The notes: generated by a model not told the origin, from the letters alone. A stretch of DNA of 64,000 nucleotides from Flavobacteriales bacterium (GCA_020635435.1 JACJZU010000001.1:806001-870000); one strand, 5' to 3'; shown: positions 1 through 9,494, counted from the first letter of the stretch. Made by a program: numbers and translations.

Positions 1-214
1 CAAACTCAGTGTTCTCATCATTGATCGCACCAAACTGATCAAAATGTCGTTTCGCTCTAAGGATGACTTCCCGTGCAACGAACTGGCATCCAAACACTTT
101 AGTGGAGGTGGACACCTGAATGCCGCCGGAGGTTCTTCAACCGAAAGCCTGGATGAAGTTGTGGATCGCTTTCTGAAAATTCTACCGGAATATGCCGACA
201 AACTGGTTCAATAA
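1..214 (+). CDS. nrnA: 3' end of DHH-family phosphoesterase (NrnA-like nanoRNase/pAp phosphatase)
   Basis: Only the last 70 codons are present; the frame starts at base 2. The tail carries the DHHA1-domain signature SGGGHLNAAGG, the glycine-rich substrate-binding motif of NrnA-type bifunctional oligoribonuclease/pAp phosphatases. These enzymes remove nucleotides from very short RNAs and dephosphorylate 3'-phosphoadenosine 5'-phosphate in the cytoplasm. The DHH catalytic half lies outside the window. RecJ and other DHHA1 proteins share the motif, so NrnA is inferred from its being close to the C-terminus. The next gene starts inside its last codons, which suggests translational coupling. Confidence 0.8.
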   Translation, partial: KLSVLIIDRTKLIKMSFRSKDDFPCNELASKHFSGGGHLNAAGGSSTESLDEVVDRFLKILPEYADKLVQ

Positions 215-1052
215 ATACAGACTCCCATTGAGTATCGCATTGATCGTGAGCATTAGCTCCTTACAATCCTGTGTAAAGGAAAAAGCGGTGGAGTTAACCA
301 CCGCACCAAGCGGCTTGCGGTACCACTTCTTTCACACAGAATCCACGGGCAAAACCGGAAGTGTTGGTGATGTTTATGCATTGAACATGGTGATCCGAAA
401 CATACGTGATTCGGTGCTGCTCGATCGCCAACTCCTCTTCGAACGTTTCAAGCCGATCTATCCGGGAGATTTTCACGAAGCTCTCAGTTACTTGCATGTT
501 GGCGATAGCGCATTGTTTCAATTAGCAGCCGATTCTTTTTTCGCACACCATGGAATGAATCTTCCAAAAGGTGTAAATCCGGGAGAGGATGTGAAACTTT
601 ATCTGGGCTGTGACCGCATAATGAACCCGATCGAAAATGCGATCTATATGAACGAGGAAGAGTTGAAGAAGATCAATGCCTTTATTGAACGCAAGAACTG
701 GGAATTGCAAACAGACAGCACAGGTATCAAATGGGAGCGACTTACAGCATCGGTTCCGGCCGGTCCTGCGATCGAGATCGGAGATAGCGTAGAGATCAGC
801 TACCTCTACTACACTTTGGAAGAAAAGATCATTCAACAATCCAAGCAGGGAGACTACTGGAAGTTCATGGTTGGCGACCAGCGCCGGATCGCCGGACTCA
901 CCAGGGCACTAACCCTTATGAAGGGTGGTGAAAAGATTCGTGCTATAATCCCATATGCTTTGGCCTTTGGAGAGGGAGGAATGCCGCCAATGATACCTCC
1001 ATTCACAACCATTGTTCTGGAAATAGAAGTCCATAATGTGATCAAACAATGA
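192..1052 (+). CDS. Lipoprotein with two FKBP-type peptidyl-prolyl isomerase domains (GldI-like)
   Basis: The product is 286 aa. A hydrophobic leader ends in a lipobox with Cys27 (SSLQSC), so the protein is probably anchored in the envelope. Residues about 175-284 form a recognisable FKBP domain (IGDSVEISY near the start, IPPFTTIVLEIEV at the end). Residues about 40-140 look like a second, degenerate FKBP copy. The family catalyses cis-trans isomerisation of prolyl bonds; in flavobacteria related lipoproteins such as GldI accompany gliding and T9SS proteins, but a gliding role here is only inference. The start overlaps the end of the upstream phosphoesterase by 23 bp, and its stop overlaps the next FKBP start by 4 bp (ATGA), so the genes form an operon. 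Confidence 0.88.
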   Translation: MPTNWFNKYRLPLSIALIVSISSLQSCVKEKAVELTTAPSGLRYHFFHTESTGKTGSVGDVYALNMVIRNIRDSVLLDRQLLFERFKPIYPGDFHEALSYLHVGDSALFQLAADSFFAHHGMNLPKGVNPGEDVKLYLGCDRIMNPIENAIYMNEEELKKINAFIERKNWELQTDSTGIKWERLTASVPAGPAIEIGDSVEISYLYYTLEEKIIQQSKQGDYWKFMVGDQRRIAGLTRALTLMKGGEKIRAIIPYALAFGEGGMPPMIPPFTTIVLEIEVHNVIKQ

Positions 1053-1462
1053 AGCCCCTAGGTCCTATTTTCATCCTGCTTCTCAACTCATTGGCCGGTG
1101 TACTCAACTGCTACGGTCAGGATCTAGAGAAAACTTTTAGCGGCCTCCAATACGCTGTTTTGCAAGAAGGAGATGGGGAACAAGCTTATAACAATCGTCG
1201 GGTTACCATTGCATATCTCGGTTCATTCCAAAATGGACAGGTATTCGATTCCAGTTCCGCCGAAGGTTTCACCTTCGTGTTGGGTAGAGGGCAGGTTGTA
1301 AGCGGGATGGATGAGGGAATTCGTTTAATGACCGTTGGAAGCACCTATCGTTTTGTGATCCCACCTAAGTTGGCCTATGGCAAAAAGGGAATTCCCGGGC
1401 GTATACCCCCTAATGAAACCCTTATTTTTGAAGTTACTTTACTTCAGGTAGAAGACCTGTGA
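1049..1462 (+). CDS. Periplasmic FKBP-type peptidyl-prolyl cis-trans isomerase
   Basis: The product is 137 aa with a signal peptide (about residues 1-23, ending near CYGQ) followed by a single complete FKBP domain. Visible hallmarks are FVLGRGQVVSGMDEG, the LAYGKKGIPG loop and the terminal strand IPPNETLIFEVTLL. It probably assists folding of exported proteins. It overlaps the preceding two-domain FKBP lipoprotein by an ATGA junction, so the pair is co-translated. A lipobox is possible (NCYG, Cys21), so whether it is soluble or lipidated is open. Confidence 0.9.
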   Translation: MKPLGPIFILLLNSLAGVLNCYGQDLEKTFSGLQYAVLQEGDGEQAYNNRRVTIAYLGSFQNGQVFDSSSAEGFTFVLGRGQVVSGMDEGIRLMTVGSTYRFVIPPKLAYGKKGIPGRIPPNETLIFEVTLLQVEDL

Positions 1463-1464
1463 TT

Positions 1465-2511
1465 ATGAAGAAGATCCTGATAACCGGCGGAGCCGGATTC
1501 ATTGGCTCACATGTGGTGCGATTGTTCGTTCGGAAGTATCCCACCTACGAGATCGTGAACCTCGACAAACTCACCTATGCCGGTAACCTGGAAAATCTCC
1601 GGGATGTTGAGAAATTACCGAATTACCGATTTCTAAAAGCCGACATTACCGACGGCGACACAATGCTCCAACTCTTTGAAAAAGAAAAGTTCAATGGGGT
1701 TATACACCTTGCCGCGGAAAGTCATGTGGATCGGAGCATATTGAATCCCATGGACTTTGTGATCACCAACGTGATCGGAACGGTGAACCTGCTCAATGCA
1801 TTCAAAGCACATGGCGATATGACGGATGGTTTATTCTATCATATTTCAACCGACGAAGTTTATGGAACTCTGGGCGATTCAGGATTCTTCACGGAAGAGA
1901 CCTCTTACCAGCCAAACAGCCCCTATTCGGCTAGCAAAGCAAGCTCCGATCATTTCGTGCGCGCCTGGCACGAAACCTTCAAACTTCCCGTAGTGATATC
2001 AAACTGTTCAAACAACTACGGATCACACCAGTTCCCGGAAAAGCTCATTCCCCTCTTCATTCACAATATCAAAAACTATAAACCACTCCCGGTTTATGGT
2101 AAAGGGGAAAATGTGCGCGACTGGCTTTGGGTGGAAGATCACGCCCGCGCAATTGATGTGATCTTTCACAACGGTAAGAAAGGTGACACATACAACATCG
2201 GCGGACATAATGAATGGAAGAACATCGATCTGATACGGGTACTCTGCAAACAAATGGACGAAAAACTTGGAAGAGAACCCGGTAGCAGCGAAAAACTGAT
2301 AACGTATGTTACGGATCGGTCGGGACATGATTTCAGATATGCGATCGACTCTTCCAAATTGCAAAGAGAACTCGGCTGGAAACCATCTCTGCAATTTGAG
2401 GAGGGACTTTCGAAAACGATCGACTGGTATCTCGCAAACTCCGAATGGTTGGAGCATGTTACATCCGGCGCGTACCAAAATTATTACGAACAGCAGTACG
2501 CTGCACGTTGA
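1465..2511 (+). CDS. rfbB: dTDP-glucose 4,6-dehydratase
   Basis: This extended short-chain dehydrogenase converts dTDP-glucose to dTDP-4-keto-6-deoxyglucose, the second step toward dTDP-rhamnose and other deoxysugars. The Rossmann motif GGAGFIGSH lies at the N-terminus, STDEVYG (catalytic Thr/Asp/Glu region) near residue 130, and the catalytic YSASK near residue 155. The 348-aa length fits the family. I chose ATG 1465 (MKKILITGG); an in-frame GTG at 1459 would overlap the previous stop. rfbA follows 22 bp later. The later pathway genes rfbC and rfbD are not in the window. Confidence 0.96.
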   Translation: MKKILITGGAGFIGSHVVRLFVRKYPTYEIVNLDKLTYAGNLENLRDVEKLPNYRFLKADITDGDTMLQLFEKEKFNGVIHLAAESHVDRSILNPMDFVITNVIGTVNLLNAFKAHGDMTDGLFYHISTDEVYGTLGDSGFFTEETSYQPNSPYSASKASSDHFVRAWHETFKLPVVISNCSNNYGSHQFPEKLIPLFIHNIKNYKPLPVYGKGENVRDWLWVEDHARAIDVIFHNGKKGDTYNIGGHNEWKNIDLIRVLCKQMDEKLGREPGSSEKLITYVTDRSGHDFRYAIDSSKLQRELGWKPSLQFEEGLSKTIDWYLANSEWLEHVTSGAYQNYYEQQYAAR

Positions 2512-2533
2512 TCATCCCTAAAACAAATAATAC

Positions 2534-3406
2534 ATGAAAGGAATAATTCTAGCCGGTGGTTCAGGAACACGACTCCACCCGATCACTTTAGGGATGAGTA
2601 AACAGCTCATGCCGGTTTACGATAAACCCATGATCTACTATCCACTGTCCACGCTCATGATGGCCGGCATCCGGGATATTCTGATCATTTCCACACCACA
2701 GGATCTGCCCCGCTTCGAGATGTTACTTGGAGACGGAAGTCAACTTGGATGTAATTTCAGCTACCAGGTACAAGAGGTGCCCAATGGTCTGGCTCAGGCC
2801 TTTGTACTTGGGGAGAAATTCATCGGAAACGATAAAGTAGCCCTCATCCTGGGAGATAATATTTTCTTTGGCACTACTTTACAAAGGGTGTTGAAGTCGA
2901 ACGCAGATCCCGATGGAGGTGTAATATTCGCCTACCACGTGAGCGACCCCGAACGCTACGGCGTTGTGGAATTCGATGAGGAAATGCAGGTATTGAGTAT
3001 TGAGGAGAAACCAACCAACCCCAAATCAAACTATGCCGTACCGGGCTTGTATTTCTACGACAACAGCGTTATTGATATAGCTAAGAATTTGAAGCCTTCT
3101 CCAAGAGGTGAGTATGAAATTACCGACGTGAACAAAGAGTATTTGAAACGGGGTCAATTGCAGGTAGGTGTGATGCACCGCGGAACAGCATGGCTCGATA
3201 CGGGAACCTTCCACTCATTGATGCAGGCGGCACAATTCGTCCAGGTTATAGAAGACCGACAGGGTTTAAAGATCGGTTGCATCGAAGAAGTTGCTTATCG
3301 GGAAGGTTTCATTAATGCTGAACAACTTACTAAAATAGCAGAACCCCTCACTAAAAGCGGATATGGTACCTACTTACTGAAAATGCTGAAACGAAGGGAA
3401 TACTGA
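2534..3406 (+). CDS. rfbA: Glucose-1-phosphate thymidylyltransferase
   Basis: The 290-aa enzyme makes dTDP-glucose from glucose-1-phosphate and dTTP, the first committed step of dTDP-deoxysugar synthesis. The nucleotide-binding motif [13 protein letters not shown] is at residues 6-18. Further RmlA hallmarks are [17 protein letters not shown], the metal-binding GDNIFFG, and [10 protein letters not shown]. The length is typical of RmlA. It follows rfbB with a short gap and is followed almost directly by the ABC exporter, whose GTG start is at 3408. Order and spacing support a single operon. Confidence 0.96.
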   Translation: MKGIILAGGSGTRLHPITLGMSKQLMPVYDKPMIYYPLSTLMMAGIRDILIISTPQDLPRFEMLLGDGSQLGCNFSYQVQEVPNGLAQAFVLGEKFIGNDKVALILGDNIFFGTTLQRVLKSNADPDGGVIFAYHVSDPERYGVVEFDEEMQVLSIEEKPTNPKSNYAVPGLYFYDNSVIDIAKNLKPSPRGEYEITDVNKEYLKRGQLQVGVMHRGTAWLDTGTFHSLMQAAQFVQVIEDRQGLKIGCIEEVAYREGFINAEQLTKIAEPLTKSGYGTYLLKMLKRREY

Positions 3407-3407
3407 T

Positions 3408-5114
3408 GTGAACAAAACCCTCTATCACGCACTGCGCAGCGCATTTTTTGAACTGCCCGTTCCATCGAGGGTAAAATTCTTCCGCCTTGTGGTAAGTGCA
3501 ACCTTCCTGGTGGTACTTGATCTACTGGCCGTTCTGGTCCTCTATAAGATTTTGGGTGAGGTGATCTCCGGAAACGCTTCCGGAGCTTTTTTGCCTTTTG
3601 GATTTGACGCTGTTATTCGTGAATTGGATTTCTCAGAGAGGCTATTTTTATTATTTGGCGTTTTCCTGTTCAAAAATGGAATCACCTCCTTGCTCTTTAA
3701 CAACCTGATAGCAGGGGCGTATGCCATTGCCGGGAAGTTTGCCGATCAGAAGATCATCGAACAACTTGATCCGGATGAGGTATCTCAAAAAACGAAGACG
3801 AGTTACGACCGGATCAACGAAGTGATCATGGTAACCATGCAATCTGCCGACCAATTGATCCTTCCTGCTATCCTGATCATTTCGGAGGCCGTGTTACTTC
3901 TGCTTGCTCTGATCCTGGCAGGCATCGGGCACTGGAAAGTATTGCTCTTCCTCCTATTCACCATCGTGCCAACTACCCTGTTCATTCTGCGTCTAACCCG
4001 TAAGAACCTGAGTAAAATGGGTGCCCTGTCCAATGACACCAATCCGAGATTGCAGCAATTGGTCGATATGGCCGTCCTGGCACATCCGGAAATAAGACTC
4101 CACGGGAAATCAGACTGGATTTTTCAGGCTTTTCAAAATCAAAAAGCACTGGCTTATCAGGCCAAAAAAAGCATCTATGCCTTGAGCGGCGTCCTTCCCC
4201 CGCGCATACTCGAAACAGCTATCATCTTCTCCGTTTTTTTACTTGTTCTGATCATGGAACGTTTGGGGCAAACGGAGCTCATATCTCCTTTAATTGTTCT
4301 ATTCGCTGCATTGGCATTTCGTGTGATGCCCTCAGTGAACCGGATCGTGCGCAGTTACCACAGCATCCGCGCATCATCCTTCCTGTTCGAATTCCTCCCC
4401 GATCGAATTGTCGAAGCTCCACCCAATGGGTCAGATTCGCGCTTCAATTTCCGATCTGAAGCAGAGCTTCGTGGCATTTCGTTCGGTTACAGCGAAGGGG
4501 CGCCAGTCCTGAATAATGTCATGATTCGAATAAAAAAAGGAAGGATCACTGGTCTGCAAGGCGCTTCAGGCAGTGGAAAGTCTACGTTAACGAGCATCAT
4601 ATGTGGTTTACTCAAACCATGGAACGGCGAGCTTGTTATCGATGGAGAGATATTAAAATCCGCTCAGATCCAGACATGGCAACAATGCATCGGATTGGTG
4701 CGACAGGACACCTATTTATTCCCGGGATCAATCAAAGAGAACATCTGTTTTGGTTCCGAACCAGATCTGGAGCGTTTGAAGGAAGTGTCGCACATTGCCG
4801 ATCTCGATGCCTGGATCAGTACCTTACCCTACGGACTGAATACCGATGTAGGTCAGTTGGGAAGAATGATAAGCGGCGGCCAAAAACAGAGGATCTCAAT
4901 TGCCCGGGCGCTCTATAAAAATCCGGCGGTCTTGATATTGGATGAGGCAACAAATGCATTGGACATTGCCTCGCGCAGATCGATTTTAGAAAAACTGACC
5001 CAACTGAAAGGTCACATGGCTATTTTAGTGGTTTCACACGACCCTGTCACACTTGGTTATTGCACGGAGATCTATCACATTGAAAATTCTGAAATCTACC
5101 TTTCGCATCCTTAA
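3408..5114 (+). CDS. ABC exporter with fused permease and ATPase (ABCB type)
   Basis: The 568-aa half-transporter has about five to six membrane segments in residues 25-310 and a nucleotide-binding domain from about 350. Walker A (GASGSGKST) is at 385-393, the signature SGGQKQR at 489-495, and Walker B (AVLILDEAT) at 507-515. It presumably works as a homodimer. Being directly after rfbB/rfbA, it may export a lipid-linked or glycosylated product, but the substrate cannot be read from the sequence. The start is GTG, placed one base after the rfbA stop, with no better ATG nearby. Its last codons overlap the start of the next gene. Confidence 0.9.
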   Translation: MNKTLYHALRSAFFELPVPSRVKFFRLVVSATFLVVLDLLAVLVLYKILGEVISGNASGAFLPFGFDAVIRELDFSERLFLLFGVFLFKNGITSLLFNNLIAGAYAIAGKFADQKIIEQLDPDEVSQKTKTSYDRINEVIMVTMQSADQLILPAILIISEAVLLLLALILAGIGHWKVLLFLLFTIVPTTLFILRLTRKNLSKMGALSNDTNPRLQQLVDMAVLAHPEIRLHGKSDWIFQAFQNQKALAYQAKKSIYALSGVLPPRILETAIIFSVFLLVLIMERLGQTELISPLIVLFAALAFRVMPSVNRIVRSYHSIRASSFLFEFLPDRIVEAPPNGSDSRFNFRSEAELRGISFGYSEGAPVLNNVMIRIKKGRITGLQGASGSGKSTLTSIICGLLKPWNGELVIDGEILKSAQIQTWQQCIGLVRQDTYLFPGSIKENICFGSEPDLERLKEVSHIADLDAWISTLPYGLNTDVGQLGRMISGGQKQRISIARALYKNPAVLILDEATNALDIASRRSILEKLTQLKGHMAILVVSHDPVTLGYCTEIYHIENSEIYLSHP

Positions 5115-5964
5115 ATACCTGACCGGAATATTTGTACTGTTACTCATAGTACTGAATTTGAGTGGTTGTTTTCAATTCCGAAGTTCGAATCAAGCCAACA
5201 TAAAGGAGTTCAGAAAAAAGGGACTCACCCTGTTTGCAAATGGGTATGATACCGGGTTGCATCATATCAATTACATTCGAACAGAACCGGATCATTCCTC
5301 CCGGAAACCCGTGATCCTGTTTGTTCACGGTTCACCGGGATCTTGCAAGGACTTTAAAAAAAGCCTGAAGGACTCTACTCTCCGCGAACATTTTGAGATG
5401 ATAAGTGTAGATCGTCCCGGTTTCGGTAGTTCGAAATTTGGCAAAGCTGAACCGGATCTGGATAAACAGGTCTATGCACTCCACCCGCTTTTAACCCAAC
5501 TCGCCGATCGTAAGATCATAATCGCCGGACATTCCTACGGCGGTGCTGTAGCAGCCCGGGCTGCGATGCTTTACCGGAATGAGATATCCGGATGCCTCAT
5601 CGTGGCTGGCAGTGTAAGTGCGGATGCCGAACCGAAAGAACCTTGGAGAAAAGCATTGGATTGGACCTTGATTCGTTGGCTGGTCCCGAAAGCGATGAGC
5701 GTGTCCAACGATGAAATTCTCACACTCCGCCACCATCTGCAGAATATTGAATCGGATTGGAAACGGATCGAAGTTCCGCTCACTGTTCTCCAGGGCACAA
5801 AAGATCGTCTGGTATCTCCTGCGAATGCAGACTTTGTAGAAAAAATGGCCGTTAACAGTGCCAAATTGCGCATATATCGAATTGAAAATGTCGATCATTT
5901 CATTCCTTTTCTACAAGAAGAACTCATTCGTGATGCTGTTATTGAAATGTTACCCGACCTCTAG
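5080..5964 (+). CDS. Alpha/beta-hydrolase fold lipoprotein
   Basis: The product is about 294 aa. A TTG at 5080 gives a clean lipoprotein leader ending LNLSGC; another TTG at 5053 would add nine residues. The alpha/beta-hydrolase core is complete: oxyanion region HGSPGS, nucleophile elbow GHSYGG, acidic residue in LQGTKDRL and catalytic His in NVDHFIPF. The family includes esterases, lipases and peptidases, and the substrate is unknown. Its start lies inside the 3' end of the ABC exporter gene by 35 bp, so the two are probably translated together. A role in modifying an exported lipid or glycan is inference from position. Confidence 0.85.
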   Translation: MKILKSTFRILKYLTGIFVLLLIVLNLSGCFQFRSSNQANIKEFRKKGLTLFANGYDTGLHHINYIRTEPDHSSRKPVILFVHGSPGSCKDFKKSLKDSTLREHFEMISVDRPGFGSSKFGKAEPDLDKQVYALHPLLTQLADRKIIIAGHSYGGAVAARAAMLYRNEISGCLIVAGSVSADAEPKEPWRKALDWTLIRWLVPKAMSVSNDEILTLRHHLQNIESDWKRIEVPLTVLQGTKDRLVSPANADFVEKMAVNSAKLRIYRIENVDHFIPFLQEELIRDAVIEMLPDL

Positions 5965-6024
5965 AATTTGATGATGTGAGAGGGGAGTTCTATATTCGGT
6001 GCATTGGGCTGACCAGAGGAACTC

Positions 6025-6483
6025 GTGGCTAAAAAATTAAAAAAGGAACTTAAATGGCCTGGCTTCAGGAACGATTGGGAGAAGTTGATGCTCAATTTTC
6101 AGTTGACAAATATCAAGCTGAATGCGCACCTGAAGGCCTTCTTCGCACAATACGGTGTAACGGCCCAACAGTTCAATGTTATCAGACTTATTTGCGAGAG
6201 TGACCTGGAATCGGTTAGTAACGGTTACCTCAAGGAACGACTGGTGGAGAAAGATGCCGATATATCGCGTCTTTTAATACGGCTTGTGGAACAAGGCTTG
6301 ATCGAAAAAGATCTAAAACCTCAGGACAAAAGGCAATCCCAGATCCGTCTGTCGGAGAAAGGCCTGGAATTGTACAACATTATTGTGGGCGATCTTCATT
6401 TTGCCGATCGCTTCTTTTATGGGCTCAGTCGAAAAGAAGTTAAAACACTTAACACTTTACTCGACAAGTTGCGAAACAGTTAG
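6025..6483 (+). CDS. MarR-family winged-helix transcriptional regulator
   Basis: The 152-aa protein has the MarR layout: N-terminal dimerisation helices, a winged helix at about residues 45-110, and the wing motif DKRQSQIRLSEKG. The start is GTG 6025, preceded by the purine-rich AGAGGA at 6015-6020, which is better than most starts here. Its stop codon overlaps the stop of the convergent ACMSD-like gene (TTAG at 6480-6483). The regulated genes and ligand are unknown. Convergence with a catabolic decarboxylase makes an aromatic-acid ligand conceivable, but nothing in the sequence proves it. Confidence 0.88.
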   Translation: MAKKLKKELKWPGFRNDWEKLMLNFQLTNIKLNAHLKAFFAQYGVTAQQFNVIRLICESDLESVSNGYLKERLVEKDADISRLLIRLVEQGLIEKDLKPQDKRQSQIRLSEKGLELYNIIVGDLHFADRFFYGLSRKEVKTLNTLLDKLRNS

Positions 6484-7481
6484 ATCAGATTCAGGAATTG
6501 CAGCGCATTCCTGCTGAATAACTTTTCCTTTGTCTCCGCACTCAGGTCATTCATCTCTTCGATGAATTTTCCATGCTCCAGATCTCCCAACGGGAATGGA
6601 TAATCGGTTCCATATGCGATCCGGTCCTCTCCAATTACTCCGATCAGATAACGCAAGGCCTCCTGATCGTGGGTGATCCCATCCACCCAGAATTTACCCC
6701 TGTACGTGTAGGGATCCTTCACGTCATTCAAATTGACCAGATCCGGACGACAATGCCAGCCATGCGATATCCTGCCAATGGTATGGGCAAACGAGCCGCC
6801 GCCATGAGCGAACATCACCCTCAGATCCGGAAACTTATCGAACACGCCACCAAACATCATGGAACATATTGCCCGGGATGTCTCTGCCGGCATACCTACC
6901 AGCCAGGGCAACCAGTATTTACGCATCTGATCCTGACCCATCATTTCCCAAGGATGGACAAAAATGGCCATACCAAGATCCTGGGCAGCCTCCCAGAAAG
7001 GAAAGAAATACGGGTCGTCCAAATTGCGCTCTTCAATATGCGATCCAATTTCAACTCCGGGCAAACCCAGCGATTTACAGCGCTCCAACTCCTGAATGCT
7101 CAAACGCACATCCTGCATGGGTAAAGTGCCCAATCCGATAAAACGCCCGGAATACGATTCCTGGATCTCCGTATAGAAATCGTTCAGGAACTTACACCAT
7201 TCCAGGGTATGTGCAGGTTTTGCCCAATAGTAGAAAAGCACAGGAATGTTGCATAATACCATTTTCTCAACCCCATGTGCGTCCATATCCGGTATGATGG
7301 CTGAAGGATCGTAACAATTCTGTTCCACCCTTCTGAAAAACACACCATCGTCCCGCATCATCCTCTTTGCGCCGCTCGAAGCTTCATCTTCCAGATAAAT
7401 AAAACCACCATACCCATACTTTTCATGGAGCAGATCCCATGTGGGCGGCATGATGTGAGCATGTATATCTATCTTGGTCAT
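6480..7481 (-). CDS. 2-amino-3-carboxymuconate-6-semialdehyde decarboxylase (ACMSD-like amidohydrolase)
   Basis: The 333-aa protein matches the ACMSD family in length and motifs. The metal ligands HxH are His7/His9 (DIHAHI), with His176 (FVHPWEM), His226 (FAHGGGS) and Asp293 (YGTDYPFPLGD) following. The FGYGG-like stretch near residue 22 and KYWLPWLVGMPAE are also family hallmarks. ACMSD is a zinc enzyme that decarboxylates the product of 3-hydroxyanthranilate dioxygenase, diverting tryptophan carbon away from NAD synthesis toward degradation. The gene is 10 bp downstream of an M1 aminopeptidase and is probably co-transcribed with it. No other kynurenine-pathway gene is present in the window. 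Confidence 0.9.
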   Translation of the reverse strand: MTKIDIHAHIMPPTWDLLHEKYGYGGFIYLEDEASSGAKRMMRDDGVFFRRVEQNCYDPSAIIPDMDAHGVEKMVLCNIPVLFYYWAKPAHTLEWCKFLNDFYTEIQESYSGRFIGLGTLPMQDVRLSIQELERCKSLGLPGVEIGSHIEERNLDDPYFFPFWEAAQDLGMAIFVHPWEMMGQDQMRKYWLPWLVGMPAETSRAICSMMFGGVFDKFPDLRVMFAHGGGSFAHTIGRISHGWHCRPDLVNLNDVKDPYTYRGKFWVDGITHDQEALRYLIGVIGEDRIAYGTDYPFPLGDLEHGKFIEEMNDLSAETKEKLFSRNALQFLNLI

Positions 7482-7491
7482 TGGGATTTGT

Positions 7492-9387
7492 CTAGACGTT
7501 CAACAATCGGGCGATCGTATTTTCCGAAACGGAATGATAGCCCTTTCGCGCCTCAGAAAAAACGCGTACAGCCCATGCCTTGCCCTCTTCAGATCTTGCA
7601 AGTCGTTCGTAAAGTGGCGTCAAGAACTTTCTCCGACCTACCCGCTTCAGAAATTTCTCCATGGACGGATAAGCATCCTTGTATTTACTGTCGATACAGT
7701 GTTGAAACCAATCACACAAGATCTCACTATTCCCACTGTTTGTAAACCCAAACGACTTATCCAACTGACTCATGCGTTCCAAACTGAGGTCATCCGGTAA
7801 TGCTCTCAGGAAATACAACCAATGGTGGGTCGTCCAACCACTGGTATCCAAACGGGATGGTGCTGATCCCTCCAAGAACTTCTTCACCTGAGCTTGAACC
7901 CGATCCAATTCGGATGACTCCGGTTTTGGTGTATTTGGCGGAAGACCCGGACCATAAACCCAGGCATCGATCATAAGTGATTGGCGAAGCGTGGAGTCGC
8001 CCTGAATCAGATTATCCTCCAGATAGGAAAGGAATCGCTCCGTATTCATCGCCTTGAAGGCATTCTCAGTAAAATACTTCTTCAGAAAAACATCGAACCG
8101 CTCCCTACCTACGGCATATTCAATGGTCTGGAGAAAGAACCGCCCTTTTTCGTATGCCACATCCGTAAGTCCATCATCCGGATTTCTGCCCTCAAGATGC
8201 AAATACAAATGGGTGTCGTCTTCTTTCCCCCTCGACTTCAGATCTTCAAGCGTTTCCTGTAGCGAGCCCATACCGAGTTTCGTTTCCATGTCAGCATAAT
8301 TCTTTCCATAGATCTTCTCCATAATGCGCTGCTCAAAATATACCGTGAATCCCTCGTTCAACCAGAAATCGTCCCAGGTTTCGTTCGTTACCAGATTTCC
8401 GGACCAACTGTGCGCAAGCTCGTGCGCAATGAGCGATACAAGGGACCGGTCTCCGGCAATGATCGTAGGAGTGGCAAATGTTAAACGGGGATTTTCCATA
8501 CCTCCAAACGGAAAACTTGGAGGCAGAACAACAACGTCATACTGACCCCATCGGTAGGGGCCATATAATTCCTCTGCCGAGTCGATCATACTCTGCATAT
8601 CCGCAAACTCCCAGGCACATGCCTCAAGCATGGATGGTTCTGCATACACACCTGAATTTCGTCCGGTCGATCGATAGGCCAGATCGCCAACCGTAAGCGC
8701 CATGAGATAGGACGAAACAGGTTGATCCATTTTAAACTCGTAGATACCATCGGCATTCAGTTCTCTCCCATTCTCAGCACTCATCAAGGCCATAAGCGCC
8801 GGATCTGTTTTTATGCGTGCGGTGTACGTGAATTTTACACCCGGACCATCCTGACAGGGAATCCAGGTTCTCGCAAGGATTGCCTGTGACTGGCTGAAAA
8901 GGAAGGGGTGCTTGCCTCCTGCGGTTTGCTCAGGCTTCAACCATTGCAAAGCCTCCGCTTCAGGAGAGGTCTCATAGCGGATCGTGACGTGTTTTGTGCT
9001 TGGGAGTATTTCTACCACCATTTCACGGCCTAAGAACTCCACCTCATCGGAAAGACGGTAGTTGGCCTTTGAACCGTCATCCAATATGACCTCTTTAATA
9101 TCCAGTTGACGCGTATCCAGGTACAACTTGTCCGCTCCTGTTTTATTCTCCAGGTCGAGCCGAACCGATCCGGTAAGGATCTGCTTATCGAATAATACCT
9201 CCAGATCGAGGTGCATATGCTTAATTGCAACGTCATTGGGCTTGCCAAAAGAGTGCACATCTCTTGCTAATGTCATTTCTTTCATAGTATCCTGCGATTC
9301 GTGGTTATCTTTTTTTCCGGCACCATCCTTGCAACCATTCATTAGAGAAAGAGCTAGTGCCGCGATTATCAATGTTCTATGGGTCAT
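7492..9387 (-). CDS. M1-family aminopeptidase lipoprotein (leukotriene A4 hydrolase-like)
   Basis: The 631-aa zinc metallopeptidase begins with a lipoprotein leader (LMNGC, Cys19). The exopeptidase motif GGMENP is at 295-300. The zinc site HELAHSW is at 322-328 (His322, Glu323, His326) with Glu345 in NEGFTVYFE. The C-terminal helical domain and motif context resemble the LTA4H branch of M1. It probably trims peptides in the periplasm or at the outer membrane. It is the first gene of a two-gene unit with the ACMSD-like enzyme, which may couple peptide use to amino-acid breakdown (inference). A candidate -7 promoter element is at 9407-9414. Confidence 0.93.
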   Translation of the reverse strand: MTHRTLIIAALALSLMNGCKDGAGKKDNHESQDTMKEMTLARDVHSFGKPNDVAIKHMHLDLEVLFDKQILTGSVRLDLENKTGADKLYLDTRQLDIKEVILDDGSKANYRLSDEVEFLGREMVVEILPSTKHVTIRYETSPEAEALQWLKPEQTAGGKHPFLFSQSQAILARTWIPCQDGPGVKFTYTARIKTDPALMALMSAENGRELNADGIYEFKMDQPVSSYLMALTVGDLAYRSTGRNSGVYAEPSMLEACAWEFADMQSMIDSAEELYGPYRWGQYDVVVLPPSFPFGGMENPRLTFATPTIIAGDRSLVSLIAHELAHSWSGNLVTNETWDDFWLNEGFTVYFEQRIMEKIYGKNYADMETKLGMGSLQETLEDLKSRGKEDDTHLYLHLEGRNPDDGLTDVAYEKGRFFLQTIEYAVGRERFDVFLKKYFTENAFKAMNTERFLSYLEDNLIQGDSTLRQSLMIDAWVYGPGLPPNTPKPESSELDRVQAQVKKFLEGSAPSRLDTSGWTTHHWLYFLRALPDDLSLERMSQLDKSFGFTNSGNSEILCDWFQHCIDSKYKDAYPSMEKFLKRVGRRKFLTPLYERLARSEEGKAWAVRVFSEARKGYHSVSENTIARLLNV

Positions 9388-9406
9388 TCTGATTTTTTTA
9401 GGGGCT

Positions 9407-9414
9407 CAAATATA
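9407..9414 (-). promoter_or_regulatory. Candidate -7 promoter element for the M1 aminopeptidase
   Basis: Read on the minus strand the bases are TATATTTG, an exact TAnnTTTG match, 19 bp upstream of the ATG at 9387. I see no good -33 TTTG at the expected distance, so this is a partial match to the Bacteroidota promoter. Confidence 0.45.
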
Positions 9415-9494
9415 ACAGGAGCACACTAAAATGCAGATTGATTCGTTACTGCCCTAGCCTTTATAATTTGATTAGGTGCAGATTTATTTTATGA

